Origin: Anaeromyces robustus
Lineage: Eukaryota > Neocallimastigomycota > Neocallimastigomycetes > Neocallimastigales > Neocallimastigaceae
Direction: 5' to 3'
Length of the DNA: 55,000 nt
NCBI GenBank assembly: GCA_002104895.1
Contig: MCFG01000065.1
Coordinates: forward strand, 1 to 55,000
Shown: positions 21,355 to 32,639 of the stretch, piece after piece
Position numbering within the stretch: position 1 is the first letter of the stretch
How the letters are laid out: every line of letters starts with the position of its first letter
Notes under the pieces: generated by a model
Databases searched by the model: none
What the model was told of the DNA's origin: nothing
The model's input: the letters and a program-made list of their open reading frames with translations, nothing else
Position numbers and translations under genes: made by a program

Positions 21355-21764
21355 TTATTTTATTGTTTTATTAAATATTTCAATATTTATATATTGTAAT
21401 ATATTCGTTCTTTTAGACAAAAGCAGACATGAAAGAAAAATAAAATTATCCTTTTTTTTTAAAAAAATAATATTTATCATTTTATTTTGTTTTATTTTAT
21501 TAATTAGGAAATAATAATATTTATATTTTATTGTTATTTTTTTTTTTTTGCTAAATTTATTACTGATATTTTTTTATATATTATTTTATAAAAATATTTG
21601 TCTCGAAAAAAAGTTCAATTTGAAATTTTAGTAGATTTAAATTTTTGAATTTTTGAATTTCAATTATTGAAATTATTTTTTTATTACTATTTCTTTATTT
21701 TATTAATATAAGTATTATTTTATCTTGATTTATAAATGATTTTCTATTATGAAATAATTACCAT
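19767..21764 (-). CDS. FCF1: FCF1/UTP24 PIN-domain nuclease of the SSU processome
   Basis: Seven coding exons, in order: 21764-21762 (ATG only), 21111-21044, 20928-20863, 20693-20545, 20403-20331, 20166-20079 and 19904-19767. They give 194 residues, the usual Fcf1 length. The N-terminus reads [20 protein letters not shown]. The PIN acidic residues are present: Asp in VDTNFINF, Glu in [13 protein letters not shown], Asp in GTYADDCIV and in [11 protein letters not shown]. The end reads [11 protein letters not shown]. In the family this nuclease cleaves pre-rRNA at A1/A2 during 18S maturation. The first exon is the least certain part: exon 2 starts exactly at the second codon, and the only nearby upstream ATG followed by a GTAATT donor is at 21764, leaving a 650-bp first intron with a long poly-T tract. 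Confidence 0.9.
19912..20036. repeat. Four tandem copies of a ~31-bp unit in an FCF1 intron
   Basis: The core ATTATATATAAT followed by TTTTAACAATTTAA recurs four times at a 31-32 bp spacing inside the last FCF1 intron (19905-20078). The third copy has a variant left flank. Confidence 0.85.
21316..21353. repeat. Poly-T tract in FCF1 first intron
   Basis: Roughly 38 consecutive T residues on the + strand (poly-A in the FCF1 sense strand), within the predicted long first intron. Confidence 0.9.
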
Positions 21765-22502
<738 letters not shown>

Positions 22503-25024
22503 ATGTCCATTAACAATTGTAATCAATTATGGATAACTAATTATATATTTAACAAGAAAATAATATCTTATAGATATCCATTTTCAAGTGTTAATAATTA
22601 TATACGTTCAATTCATCATAACAAGTATGAATATATAAGTAAATGTAATGAACATTCTTTTTTATTAAAAAGATATAATTCATCCTCAACTTCCTTCACA
22701 AATAATAATATTATTCCAACCGAAACAAAACCTTTCATCTTTGAAGCTGGTAATTATAATTTTTTCAACGTTAATTACTAAAACTATAATTTAATTTATT
22801 TTATTTTTTCTTTTTGATTCTGAAATTGAATTTGATTCTGAAATTGAATTTGATTCTGAAATTGAATTTGAAATTCAAAATTTCATTTAAATAAAATTAT
22901 AAACCATATTTAAATAATAGTAAAAAATCATAATGGCCCGGATATAATTCATAATTTAGGGAATCCTTATGTGTAATTATCGAATTTTATTAATAAATAA
23001 ATATATAAATAAATAAATAAATACATATAACACATTCAAAATCATTATTTTAAATATTATAAACTAAATTAAAAAACTAAATCATATTTAAATATGATTT
23101 AGTTTTTTAATTTATACTATTTTTATTAAAATTTATTTAGTGATTATCGTCTTAAATGGAAGCGTTCACCTAGAACTGTTCTAATTGTTAAAAAACCAAA
23201 AGATAATACTACCGAGGAAGCTTTGATATCAATAGCAAAGTATTAAATATTATACATAATAATATACAAGTCTCTATTTCTTATCTCTTAAATATTGATA
23301 TTTATTTTAATTTTATTTTATATGAAATAATAATAATAAGCTGGCTTCATCAAGAGTATCCAAATATAAATATTATAGTTGAACAAGAAGTGGCAGATAA
23401 TTTAATAAATAAATTACCATTCATTCATATTTTAAAAAGTATAACCTTTAAATTTTTTATTTTATTTTATTAATTCTATTTTATTTTATTTTATTTTATT
23501 AATTTTATTTTATTTTATTTTATTTTATTAATTTTATTTTATTTTATTTTATTTTATTTAATTTATTTATTTATTTATTTATTTATTATTTTTAATTTTT
23601 TTTTTTTTTTTCCATTTATTTAAATTTATATTAAATAAAAGACAAAAAGGAATATCCAAATGTTGTTGATTTTGTAGTGACTTTAGGAGGTGATGGTACA
23701 ATTTTACATACATCATCACTGTTTCCTAAAGAGGTACCACCAATAATATCATTTTCTTTAGGAACTTTAGGATTTTTATTACCTTATGGTAATTATAATA
23801 TTTTAACTTATAAAAATTACAAATATTGAAAAATAAATAAATTAATCATATCTACTATATTAAATTAATAAATATTATTTAATGTATTAGATATTAAACA
23901 TTATAAAGAAGGTATTTCTAATGTAATAAAGGGGAATGTAAAATTATTATTAAGAATGAGAATAGCTGTTTCCATTCATGATAAAAATGATAACATCATT
24001 AAATTTAATAACTTAGAACAAAGTAAATTCATTATCAATATAATATTTTTTTATTTATTATATAAATAATAATTTCAAATATTCAATTTTTAAATATTAT
24101 AATAGTTCATGCAATGAATGAAGTTTCTTTGCATCGTGGTCGTAATCCATCATTAACATCATTAAAATGTTACGTAGATGATGAGTTCTTTACAAATTCA
24201 GTGGTATTTATTTTAAAAAGAATCAATACTTTTAATAATTAAATATAACATTATACTAATTAATGATATTACATTACTATTATTACAACTATAAATTTAT
24301 TATTAATATATTTAATATTAAATATATAATTATTTAGGCTGATGGGTAATATACTAATATATATAATTATATATAATTATTTAATAAAAGTAAAAAAAAA
24401 AGTAAAAATTTCATTTTTATTAATATAAAATCTAATTTTTATGTATATAAATATATGTATAGTTTAATTGTTTCTACTCCTACCGGTTCTACTGCATATT
24501 CTCTCTCTGCAGGTGGTCCTATTGTCCATCCATCAGTTCAAAGTTTACTATTAACACCAATTTGTCCTAGATCATTATCATTCCGTCCAGCGCTTTTACC
24601 ACCTTACTCAACAATTCAATTATCTGTAAATATAATAAAAAATTATTTTTAATCATATTTTTAATATATATAAATATATTATTAAATTTTTTATTTTTAT
24701 TAGTTGGATAATAAAAGTAGAGGATCTGTAGTTGTTAATATTGATGGCAAAGATTATTATGAATTAAATATTGGTGAATATGTTCAAGTAAGTAATTTAT
24801 AATTATTTTTCGTTTCTATAAAATTTAAAATAGTTTTCATATTAAATTATTTATATTAAAATCATTCTATTTAATAGGTACAAATTTCACCTTATCCTAT
24901 ACCATGTATTAATCAAAAAACTAAAAAAATAACATGGAAAAAACATATCAATTCATTATTAAAATGGAATCAAAAATTTGAAGGATTTGCTAATCAATTA
25001 AATCATCATACCTATTCTTTTTAA
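22503..25024 (+). CDS. NAD(H) kinase with putative organelle-targeting N-terminus
   Basis: Eleven exons: 22503-22749, 22921-22972, 23141-23239, 23341-23438, 23642-23788, 23891-24022, 24106-24203, 24338-24345 (8 nt), 24463-24625, 24704-24787 and 24878-25024. All are in phase and give 424 residues. The kinase core shows LGGDGTIL (GGDGT at 181-185), [11 protein letters not shown], the AMNEVSLHR metal/NAD region, and [25 protein letters not shown]. These are hallmarks of NAD kinase, which phosphorylates NAD(H) to NADP(H). The first ~65 residues contain no acidic residue until Glu43, several Lys/Arg, and many Ser/Tyr/Asn ([17 protein letters not shown]), as in mitochondrial-type presequences. In an anaerobic fungus the likely target is the hydrogenosome. 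That location is inferred; the enzymatic assignment is firm. Confidence 0.9.
22816..22869. repeat. Three tandem 18-bp units in NAD kinase intron 1
   Basis: GATTCTGAAATTGAATTT is repeated exactly three times, followed by a partial related segment, inside intron 22750-22920. Confidence 0.95.
23065..23114. repeat. Perfect 50-bp palindrome in NAD kinase intron 2
   Basis: The two 25-bp halves (23065-23089 and 23090-23114) are exact reverse complements with no spacer. Key segment AACTAAATCATATTT mirrors AAATATGATTTAGTT. It lies in intron 22973-23140, ending 26 bp before the acceptor, so the pre-mRNA could fold into a long hairpin next to the 3' splice site. Confidence 0.9.
23440..23590. repeat. 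(TTTTA)n repeat in NAD kinase intron 4
   Basis: TTTTA/TTTAT pentamers with TTAAT interruptions fill most of the 203-bp intron 23439-23641, followed by a T run. Confidence 0.85.
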
Positions 25025-25659
25025 TTTATAATTTTTATTATAAATTAAATATTTGTAGCACAATTTTTTAATAATATCTTATATATTAAACCTTATTTAG
25101 TATATATAATAAAAAAATTGAAGTAAAATAAACATAAATTTAAAATTATTAGTAAATAATGCGCCACAATAAATTATTATATAATGTAAATTATATAATA
25201 ATTTAATACGTATTAAATTTTATTACAATACATAAATTTATTAAGAAATTAATTAATAATATAAGAACATAAAATCTATAAAATTATTTTATTATATACA
25301 TAAATTAATGTATTATTTACATTAATTATAGTTTTATAACATTAGGTAAAATATAGAAAATAGTGATTAATTATTTATATTAGTTATAATTATAAACTCC
25401 TTATTTTTCTCCTTAAAAATAAGGTAAAGAAATAATTATACAAATATTAAATAATTATAATTTTAAAAGTATAAAAAGAATTAAAAATATCTAATATAAA
25501 ATGTAGACAAAAATTAAGTTCAAAAATATAATAAATAATTAATAAATATAATAAATTTTATTAAAACAAAATTCTCTCCTTATTTAAAAATTTTCTGAAC
25601 CTTAAAAGTGTCATACCTCAAAATCTTCTTAATAATTAACTAACCAAAATGACCAATAA

Positions 25660-25784
<125 letters not shown>

Positions 25785-26039
25785 ATTTTTTTTTTTTTTT
25801 TTTTTTTTTTATGGCACACAATTTGTACGTCAACTTTATTGAATTTAAATATTAAAATACATGAATCATAAAAAAAACACATAATGAAAAAAAAATGATA
25901 CTACTAAAAAAAAATAAAAACCAGTAATATATTATAGATAATAATAAATAATACTGGAGGGAAAAAAAATAGTATAATAATATTTAAAAACAATAAATCC
26001 ATACAAGCCCTTAATTCTAAATATAGAATTAAAGTAAAA

Positions 26040-26340
26040 TTGATCTATCCTATTCCACTAGGGTCGGAAATAGGATCGGCATTTGCCCTACTAGGCTGTC
26101 CTACTGTGTTATCAGCATTGACGTTCCTGGAGAGGTTGGTTTTAAATTTATTGAACAATATATGTTGTCTTTTACAGACAACAGGCATGATATCATTCAA
26201 TAGAGCCGCAGGTCGCAACAAGAATGGGGATTTTGAATAAGTACCAGATTCAGTCTGACACTTAAACAAACATTCCCATTCCATTTTGTATGGACTATCG
26301 TTAATTCTATCACTAAAACCATAATCCCTTCCACCAATTA
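26040..26340. other. GC-rich island of unknown nature
   Basis: Bases 26041-26280 contain 96 G/C of 240 (40%), while flanking DNA such as 25501-25560 has 5 of 60. The + strand shows two hairpins: 26047-26056 with 26066-26076 (ATCCTATTCC against GGAAATAGGAT, one bulge), and 26163-26169 with 26177-26183 (TGTTGTC/GACAACA). A - strand frame stays open from 26575 to a stop at 26045 with unusual codons for this genome (CTC, TCC, GCG, GTC). It has no ATG near its 5' end; the first is about residue 52. Its C-terminal half (FLLRPAALLNDIMPVVC, NADPISDPSGIG) looks like real protein but matches nothing I recognise. Candidates are a structured ncRNA, a transposon or retroelement remnant, or transferred DNA. 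I searched by eye for U1-U6, U3, 5S, SRP and RNase P motifs without success. Confidence 0.55.
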
Positions 26341-26609
26341 AAAAAATATAAATACTATACCTATTATTAACTATTTTTTTATTACCTAATATATCTATAT
26401 TACTAATACAATTAAACCTCATATTATTACTATTTTTATAACCCTTAACAATACTATTAATTCTATTATCTACACTAGGGTTATTACTGGTCCTAACTAA
26501 ACTATTAAAAAGACTATCTAAAAAATAAAAAAAATTTCTATCTAGATCAGAGAAGTGATAATAATAATACAAATATTAATAGAATTAATAGAATTAAATG
26601 CCAACAATA

Positions 26610-26611
<2 letters not shown>

Positions 26612-26655
<44 letters not shown>
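26612..26655. repeat. Poly-T tract (44 T)
   Basis: Uninterrupted T run about 60 bp beyond the start of the open frame that crosses the GC-rich island. Confidence 0.95.
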
Positions 26656-26657
<2 letters not shown>

Positions 26658-26947
26658 TTATATGGTTTATTTTATTATTTTTTTATTTTTATTTATATTT
26701 GCATTTATTTTTCTTATTTTTTTTTTCCTGAAAATATTGCTTTATATATATATTATTGTTATTATTAGTATTTTTTTTTTTTTTTTTAGTTTGAAAATAT
26801 ATAATTATTATTTTATATATAGAAGAAATACATATGTATTTCTTCCATATATACGTAATATTTATTTATAGAATTATTTCTATAGCTTAGTGTTATTATT
26901 GATAATTCTAAAAAAAAAAAAAAAAAGTTTTTTTAATCATCTTTATT

Positions 26948-28818
26948 TTATTTTCCACCGAACATTTGTTGGAATTTACTTGGATCAATGTTTTTAGCCC
27001 TATTAATCATTTGTTTAAAATTTAATAATAGATATGGAATAAAATGGTTTTAGTATTTATAAGAATGTAAATATATATAAATATATATAATCGAGAATAA
27101 TATAAATATGAAATTTTACATGTTAGCAATAGCTGGATTGTTCATAAGGTTATTTAAAGCTTCTGGGTTTTTCATCATTTCTTGTGCCATATTCATAATA
27201 GCTGGGTTGTTCATTAATGAAGCAAAATCAAGGTTACCTAAGTTTGGTAAACCACCAGCACCAGCTCCGGCACCAGAGGAAGAACCAGCATCATTAGCTC
27301 TACTACTACTTTCATTAGAAGATACTTTAGATTTAGCTAATTCTAAGGATTGTTTAATAGATGCATTATTTGGATCTAATTCTAAAACCTTTTCATAAGA
27401 TTTAACGGCTTCTTCGAATTTACCTAAACAATATTGAGCATGACTTTTATGTATATAAATAAGATTATTAAAATATAATGACCGATAATTAATAATTAAT
27501 TAATTAATTAATTATTTGTTTATTTATTTAATATAAACTTACGCTAATCTACTATAACCTTTACTGTATTGTGGATTAACTATTTTACATTTTTTTTAAA
27601 TAAAAATAAAATTTTATGAATAAATTTTATCTTAATCAAATAATAATTATTTTTCTTATTATTAGTATATTTTTAATTATACTTTCAACAGCCTTTAATG
27701 CATCTTCAATAGCTTTTTCATGTTGATTAGATTGACTGTAGGCAGCAGCTCTTTAAATAAAATATTTAATATTTTTAATTAATAAATAAACATTTTTATT
27801 ACTCAAACATAAATCTATGTATATATTTATATTGTTAATTTTATAGAAAAATTACCTATTAGCATAATAAATAGCATTTTTACCATTTAATTCAATGGCT
27901 TCAGTGTAAAGCTTAATAGCTTCGTCATATTGTCTTTGACCCATTTTAGCATTTCCTTCATTCTTCTTTAAATCAGCATTCTTTTTATCTTCTTCAGATG
28001 GTTCCTATTGAAAAAAACTTTTCCATTAATTTTTTTTTCTTTAAACATATAATTATAAATTTTTTTACCTTGTCATCTATTATAAAAGAAAATAAAAAAT
28101 TATATTAATAATTATTAAAATATATTAAACTTATTGCTTGAATTAATTTTTAATATTTACCAACTTTAACAGTGTTTGGTTTAACATTAGCCTAGTTTAT
28201 AAAAAAATATTAATAGTTATTATATAATATTTACTTTTCTCTTCAAATCATAAACAATAAATTGTATATCAATAATATAATTATTCTAATTTTATACCTT
28301 AGCTTGCGTAGTTCTTAAATAAACTTCAAAAATAGAAGCAAGATTAGTTGGCTTAATTGAATACATATCCTTTTGAGTTGCATCTTTCTTTTAATTGTTA
28401 AATATATCGATTGAAATTTTTTTTATTTATTAATACTTTTTTTTTATTTTATTCTTTTTTATTATCTATTGTTTTTTTTTATAATTATTAATTAAATATA
28501 TAATTATTTAAAACATACTGGATCAATTCCAAAAGCTTCACTGATACATTGAATAGCAACTATATATTATTAACATTATTACAAAAAAAATACCATACAT
28601 ATATATAAATTTATAATATAATTGAAATATATATTATATTTTTAATAATAATTCATAATATTAATATTGATATTATTTTTAGACTAATAAATATTTTTAT
28701 TATTAAATATCTTACCTTCTAAACCATCTTTGTTTTCTTCACTAATATAATTTCTTTCAATTGCATCACTAAGATATTCAGTAATGGCAAAAGCTAATTG
28801 TTTTCTTTTTTCTTCCAT
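26948..28818 (-). CDS. SGT2: SGT2/SGTA small glutamine-rich TPR co-chaperone
   Basis: Ten exons, in order: 28818-28716, 28559-28519, 28387-28298, 28191-28161, 28076-28069 (8 nt), 28004-27856, 27750-27683, 27579-27543, 27443-27120 and 26999-26948. They give 300 residues in phase. The N-terminal dimerisation domain (MEEKRKQLAFAITEYLSDAI, GLEVAIQCISEAFG) binds the Get4/Get5 side in the family. Three TPRs follow from about residue 95: KKNEGNAKMGQRQYDEAI; AAAYSQSNQHEKAIEDALKA; GYSRLAHAQYCLGKFEEAV. Next come a Gly/Ala/Ser linker and an Asn-Pro/Met-rich substrate-binding region (NPAIMNMAQEMMKNPEALNN). In the family it hands tail-anchored proteins to the GET pathway and recruits Hsp70/Hsp90. The C-terminal Q-rich tail is short (FQQMFGGK). 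Confidence 0.93.
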
Positions 28819-29611
28819 TATGATTTTTCTATCTAAATATATAGATTAATATTATAAAATAATATATTGTATATAAAAATATAAAAATATATATACAAAT
28901 GAGTAAACAAAATCAATAACACTTTATTTTATAAATAATAAAATTTAATAATTAGCAACAATAAAAAATATTCTTTATTAATATGTTCCCACTCAATATA
29001 TTACCTTTATTTGTAAGTTTTTACAAAATTATTTCTAAAAAATAAACTTAACTATAATTGTATTATAAATATTAAATATACTTCTAAATTAAAAGATATA
29101 ATAATTAATAAAATTATTTTAATATATCCAATCATATGTTTAGATTTTATTCAAAAATTATATTCTCTATTATTCATATATTATTTTAAAAAATAACATA
29201 AATTTTAATAAATTTTTTATACTGAAAATCATACATGATCTTTTTTTTTTCATTATAAATATATCATTACCAATAAAGATATCATATTTTTATATTACCT
29301 TAATGTTTGGTAATATAAACCTTCTAAAATTGTAATAATATAAAAGCTTATTTATTCATTATGAAAGTTTTTAGTTTAAAATATTATAGTTTAATGTATC
29401 TTTATTTAAATTATTTATAATATAAATTTTTGTTCACGTGCAATCTTATCTTAATAATTGATAATAAATATAGCTTTCCATATTTTATACATTAATTTTT
29501 TAAAAAAATAATATATAATATATTAAGATTTAATTTTTGTATTTATTAATTTAATAAAGTAAATTATTGTATATTTCTTTTTATATATATATATGCTTTT
29601 TTGAATTTATT

Positions 29612-29671
<60 letters not shown>

Positions 29672-29813
29672 GTGTTGTATATAAGATAATAAAATATTAA
29701 TATTATATTTTATTATTTTTTTGGTTATATTGCTTTTTCCTTATATTTATTAACTATTAATACAAATATTATCTGCTTATTTATAAAAATTTAATATAAT
29801 AATATAAATAAAT
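28819..29813. other. Divergent promoter region, SGT2 / 29.8-kb gene
   Basis: AT-rich interval with no ORF of note. It has a small hairpin with 11-bp arms (29289-29299 and 29309-29319, TTTATATTACC/GGTAATATAAA) and a 51-T tract at 29614-29664, roughly 150 bp upstream of the next ATG. Confidence 0.6.
29614..29664. repeat. Poly-T tract (51 T)
   Basis: The longest homopolymer in the window, about 150 bp upstream of the ATG at 29814. It is consistent with a nucleosome-excluding promoter element, which is an inference. Confidence 0.95.
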
Positions 29814-30855
29814 ATGGTTAAAAAAGTTGAAACGGAAATTAACGATGATTATGAATTTAGAATTGTATCATCAACATTATCTCCTTTAACTAATGAAGGT
29901 AAAAATACATTATATTATATTAAATTATTATATATTATATATATATATATTATTATTATTATTATTATTATATATGTATTGTAAAGATTAATATTTTATT
30001 TTAAAAAATAATGTATAATATATTGTAATTATTATAATCATTCACAATAATAATGAAGAATCATTAAATTTACTTTCTTTAGTTCAGCCTTATTTAAATA
30101 TTACCAAAATAAAAAATTCATATAAAAAATTACAATCTAGAACTTTTTCATGTTCATTTAATATTCAAAGTAATTTTGAACTACAAAGAGCAATTTATGG
30201 TCAGTATGATATTATACATATATCAAAGAATTGTTGTGCTCTCCACTTTTATTTTACAAGTCCAAAATATGCAGTAGAAAAAATATGTTTTTATCTTTTT
30301 CGTTTTAGTATTTCAATTTTAAGTGCATATTTAATAAATAAAAAATTTAAGGGTTTTTTGTTACAGGATAGAATAAATCCAGAAGGATCTATTTCAAACA
30401 AAACGAATTCGATGTATTCTACAAGTATAAGAAATGTCATAAATTTTAAAGATACCATAAATAATACTGCTGCTTTATCTTCACAATCTTTATCTGCTAC
30501 ATCTACAAAACATGATTTTTCATCTTTAAATCCTTATAATTTAATAATAAAAAATATAACAGATAATTCCACCCAAATTAAAGATTTTATATTGAAATTC
30601 ATTCCGTTTTATCTATCCTATAAACTAACAGTACTTTCAAAATTTGGACTTTTTCTTTGGAATAATTATCCAGTAAATTATATTCCAGTTGTTGTTGAAA
30701 ATAATGATATGGATAGCAATAGTGTAAATAATTCAATATCTTCTGAAACATATCGTTCCATAAAATCAGATAATAAAGAATTATTTTTAGTCAATAAAAA
30801 TACTTTGGCAAAAGAAATGGGTTTTTGGGCTATATTTAAAAAAATATTTTTATAA
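29814..30855 (+). CDS. Unrecognised protein, possibly membrane-associated
   Basis: Two exons, 29814-29898 and 30059-30855, give 293 residues. The contiguous frame upstream of 30358 has no ATG and is closed by a TAA at 30016. The GTAAAA donor at 29899 and AAG acceptor ending at 30058 link it in frame to an ATG exon (MVKKVETEINDDYEF). I do not recognise the family. The protein has a cluster of Tyr/Phe/Ile residues (CALHFYFTSPKYAVEK, then ICFYLFRFSISILSAYLI, a candidate membrane or amphipathic helix), a Ser/Thr/Asn-rich middle, a second hydrophobic segment (FILKFIPFYLSYKLTVL), and a C-terminus MGFWAIFKKIFL. The acceptor lacks a strong pyrimidine tract, so the intron boundary is less certain than others here. 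Confidence 0.65.
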
Positions 30856-31813
30856 TGAAAAAAATTTTTTTTCATTCTTCCGTATTAACTATATATACCA
30901 ACAATTTATTTTTCAATTACTTTGAATACACTTATAAAATGATAATTGTAAAAATATTTATTCAAAACTTTTAAAAATAAAAGTTTTTATTGTTAATATA
31001 TATTTTTTATATATAAATAATATAAAAAATATTTAAAATTTATTTTGAAAATAGTAGATATCCATTATTATTTTTTTAAAAAAAAAAATATAATACAAAA
31101 TAAATAAAAAGTAAAAAATTAAAAAATAAAAAAATTAAAAATTAAAAAAAATAAAATAAAATAAAAAAAAAAAAAAAAATAAAATAAAATAAAATAAAAT
31201 AAAATAAAACAAAATAAAATAAAATAAAATAAAATAAAAAAATAAATATTAATGTATTAACTAAATAAAATAATAAAAAATATATTATTTAAAATAGATG
31301 ATATTAATAATATTTTGAATAGTTATAGATTTTTATTATTATAACGGTTATAAAATAATTTTTATAATAATATTACTGAATATCATTAATTATTTAAAAA
31401 ATAAACATTATAAAATATATATATAAATTATCATTATCATTATGATTAATATAAAATAATAAATAATACATACAACAATGATAGAAATGATAATAGTATT
31501 AAAAATACTTTATAAAATTTTAGTATTAAAATGAGATAAAATAAATAATAATTAAATAAGAAAAAATATTTTTTTTATTAAAATATATATAATAATTAAC
31601 TAACAAACTATTATAGTAACAAAAATAATATACGTTTTAATTAAATATTCAAAATCTATTTTATTTTTGATATTTTAAGGTTATTTAATTAAATAAACTC
31701 TATTGTTATACTAACTTTTATTTATATATATAGAATAAATTAAAATAAAATATATAAATTAAACTAAAATGTAATAATATAAATAAGTAAGATAAAAATT
31801 CTATCTAAATAAA
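30856..31813. other. Intergenic region between convergent genes
   Basis: AT-rich, with (AAAATA)n-type repeats at about 31143-31240. No reading frame or RNA gene was recognised. Confidence 0.6.
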
Positions 31814-32048
31814 TTATGTAAAATTCTTTCCTTTTGGTATATCAATTCGACCACCATCTTTTTGATATTTTTCAATAAACAACTTTAATCTAGTTGTTGC
31901 AGCTATACTTTCTTTAGGGGCCATAGGGATATATACTTTCATTATAAAGTTTAATAATTTATGCATTTGTTTACCATAAACATTAAGCATTTCATTACCA
32001 GCAATCTATATTAAAATTGATATTTATTTTTATTTAGAAAATTTTATA

Positions 32049-32081
<33 letters not shown>

Positions 32082-32568
32082 TAATAATAATAAAAATAAT
32101 AATAGTTAATAATAATTAATAATAATAATATGATAATATGATAATAATAATAATAATATTTATTTATTTATTTATTTATTTATTTTATTAATTATTATTT
32201 ATTATTTATTATTTATGAATTTTATAATTACCTCTAAAAATGTAATTAACGTTAATGAAGTTATTTGCCTTGGTGGCATATTTAGTATTCTTGCTAACCA
32301 CGTCCAACCGGATGCCATATTTAATTTTGAATTACCACCTATATTAATTAAAAACAATAAATATTAAAATTAATATTAAGTAAATAAATAAAATTTTTTT
32401 TGCTAGTGTTAAGAATATGAATTATAAATCACTTATATAAATTTGACTTACTTGTATTAGGGGTTTGTATTATTGCTAAAAATGTAAATAATTTTTATAT
32501 TAAATATTAATAAAATAATTTTTATTAATTAATTAATTAATTAATATATAGAAATAAATAACATATAT

Positions 32569-32639
<71 letters not shown>

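Noticed and set aside
26163-26183. U5 snRNA loop-1 candidate (GTCTTTTAC within a hairpin)
   Set aside because: The invariant U5 loop is GCCTTTTAC in an 11-base loop. Here one base differs, the stem closes inside the motif, and no Sm site follows at the right distance.
26040-26240. + strand 66-residue frame over the GC-rich island
   Set aside because: It has no ATG at its start (TTG) and overlaps antisense to a longer open frame. Neither is accepted as a gene on this evidence alone.
29289-29319. Hairpin with 11-bp arms upstream of the 29.8-kb gene
   Set aside because: The arms are short and AT-rich. This is not clearly beyond chance in DNA of this composition, so it is only mentioned within the intergenic entry.
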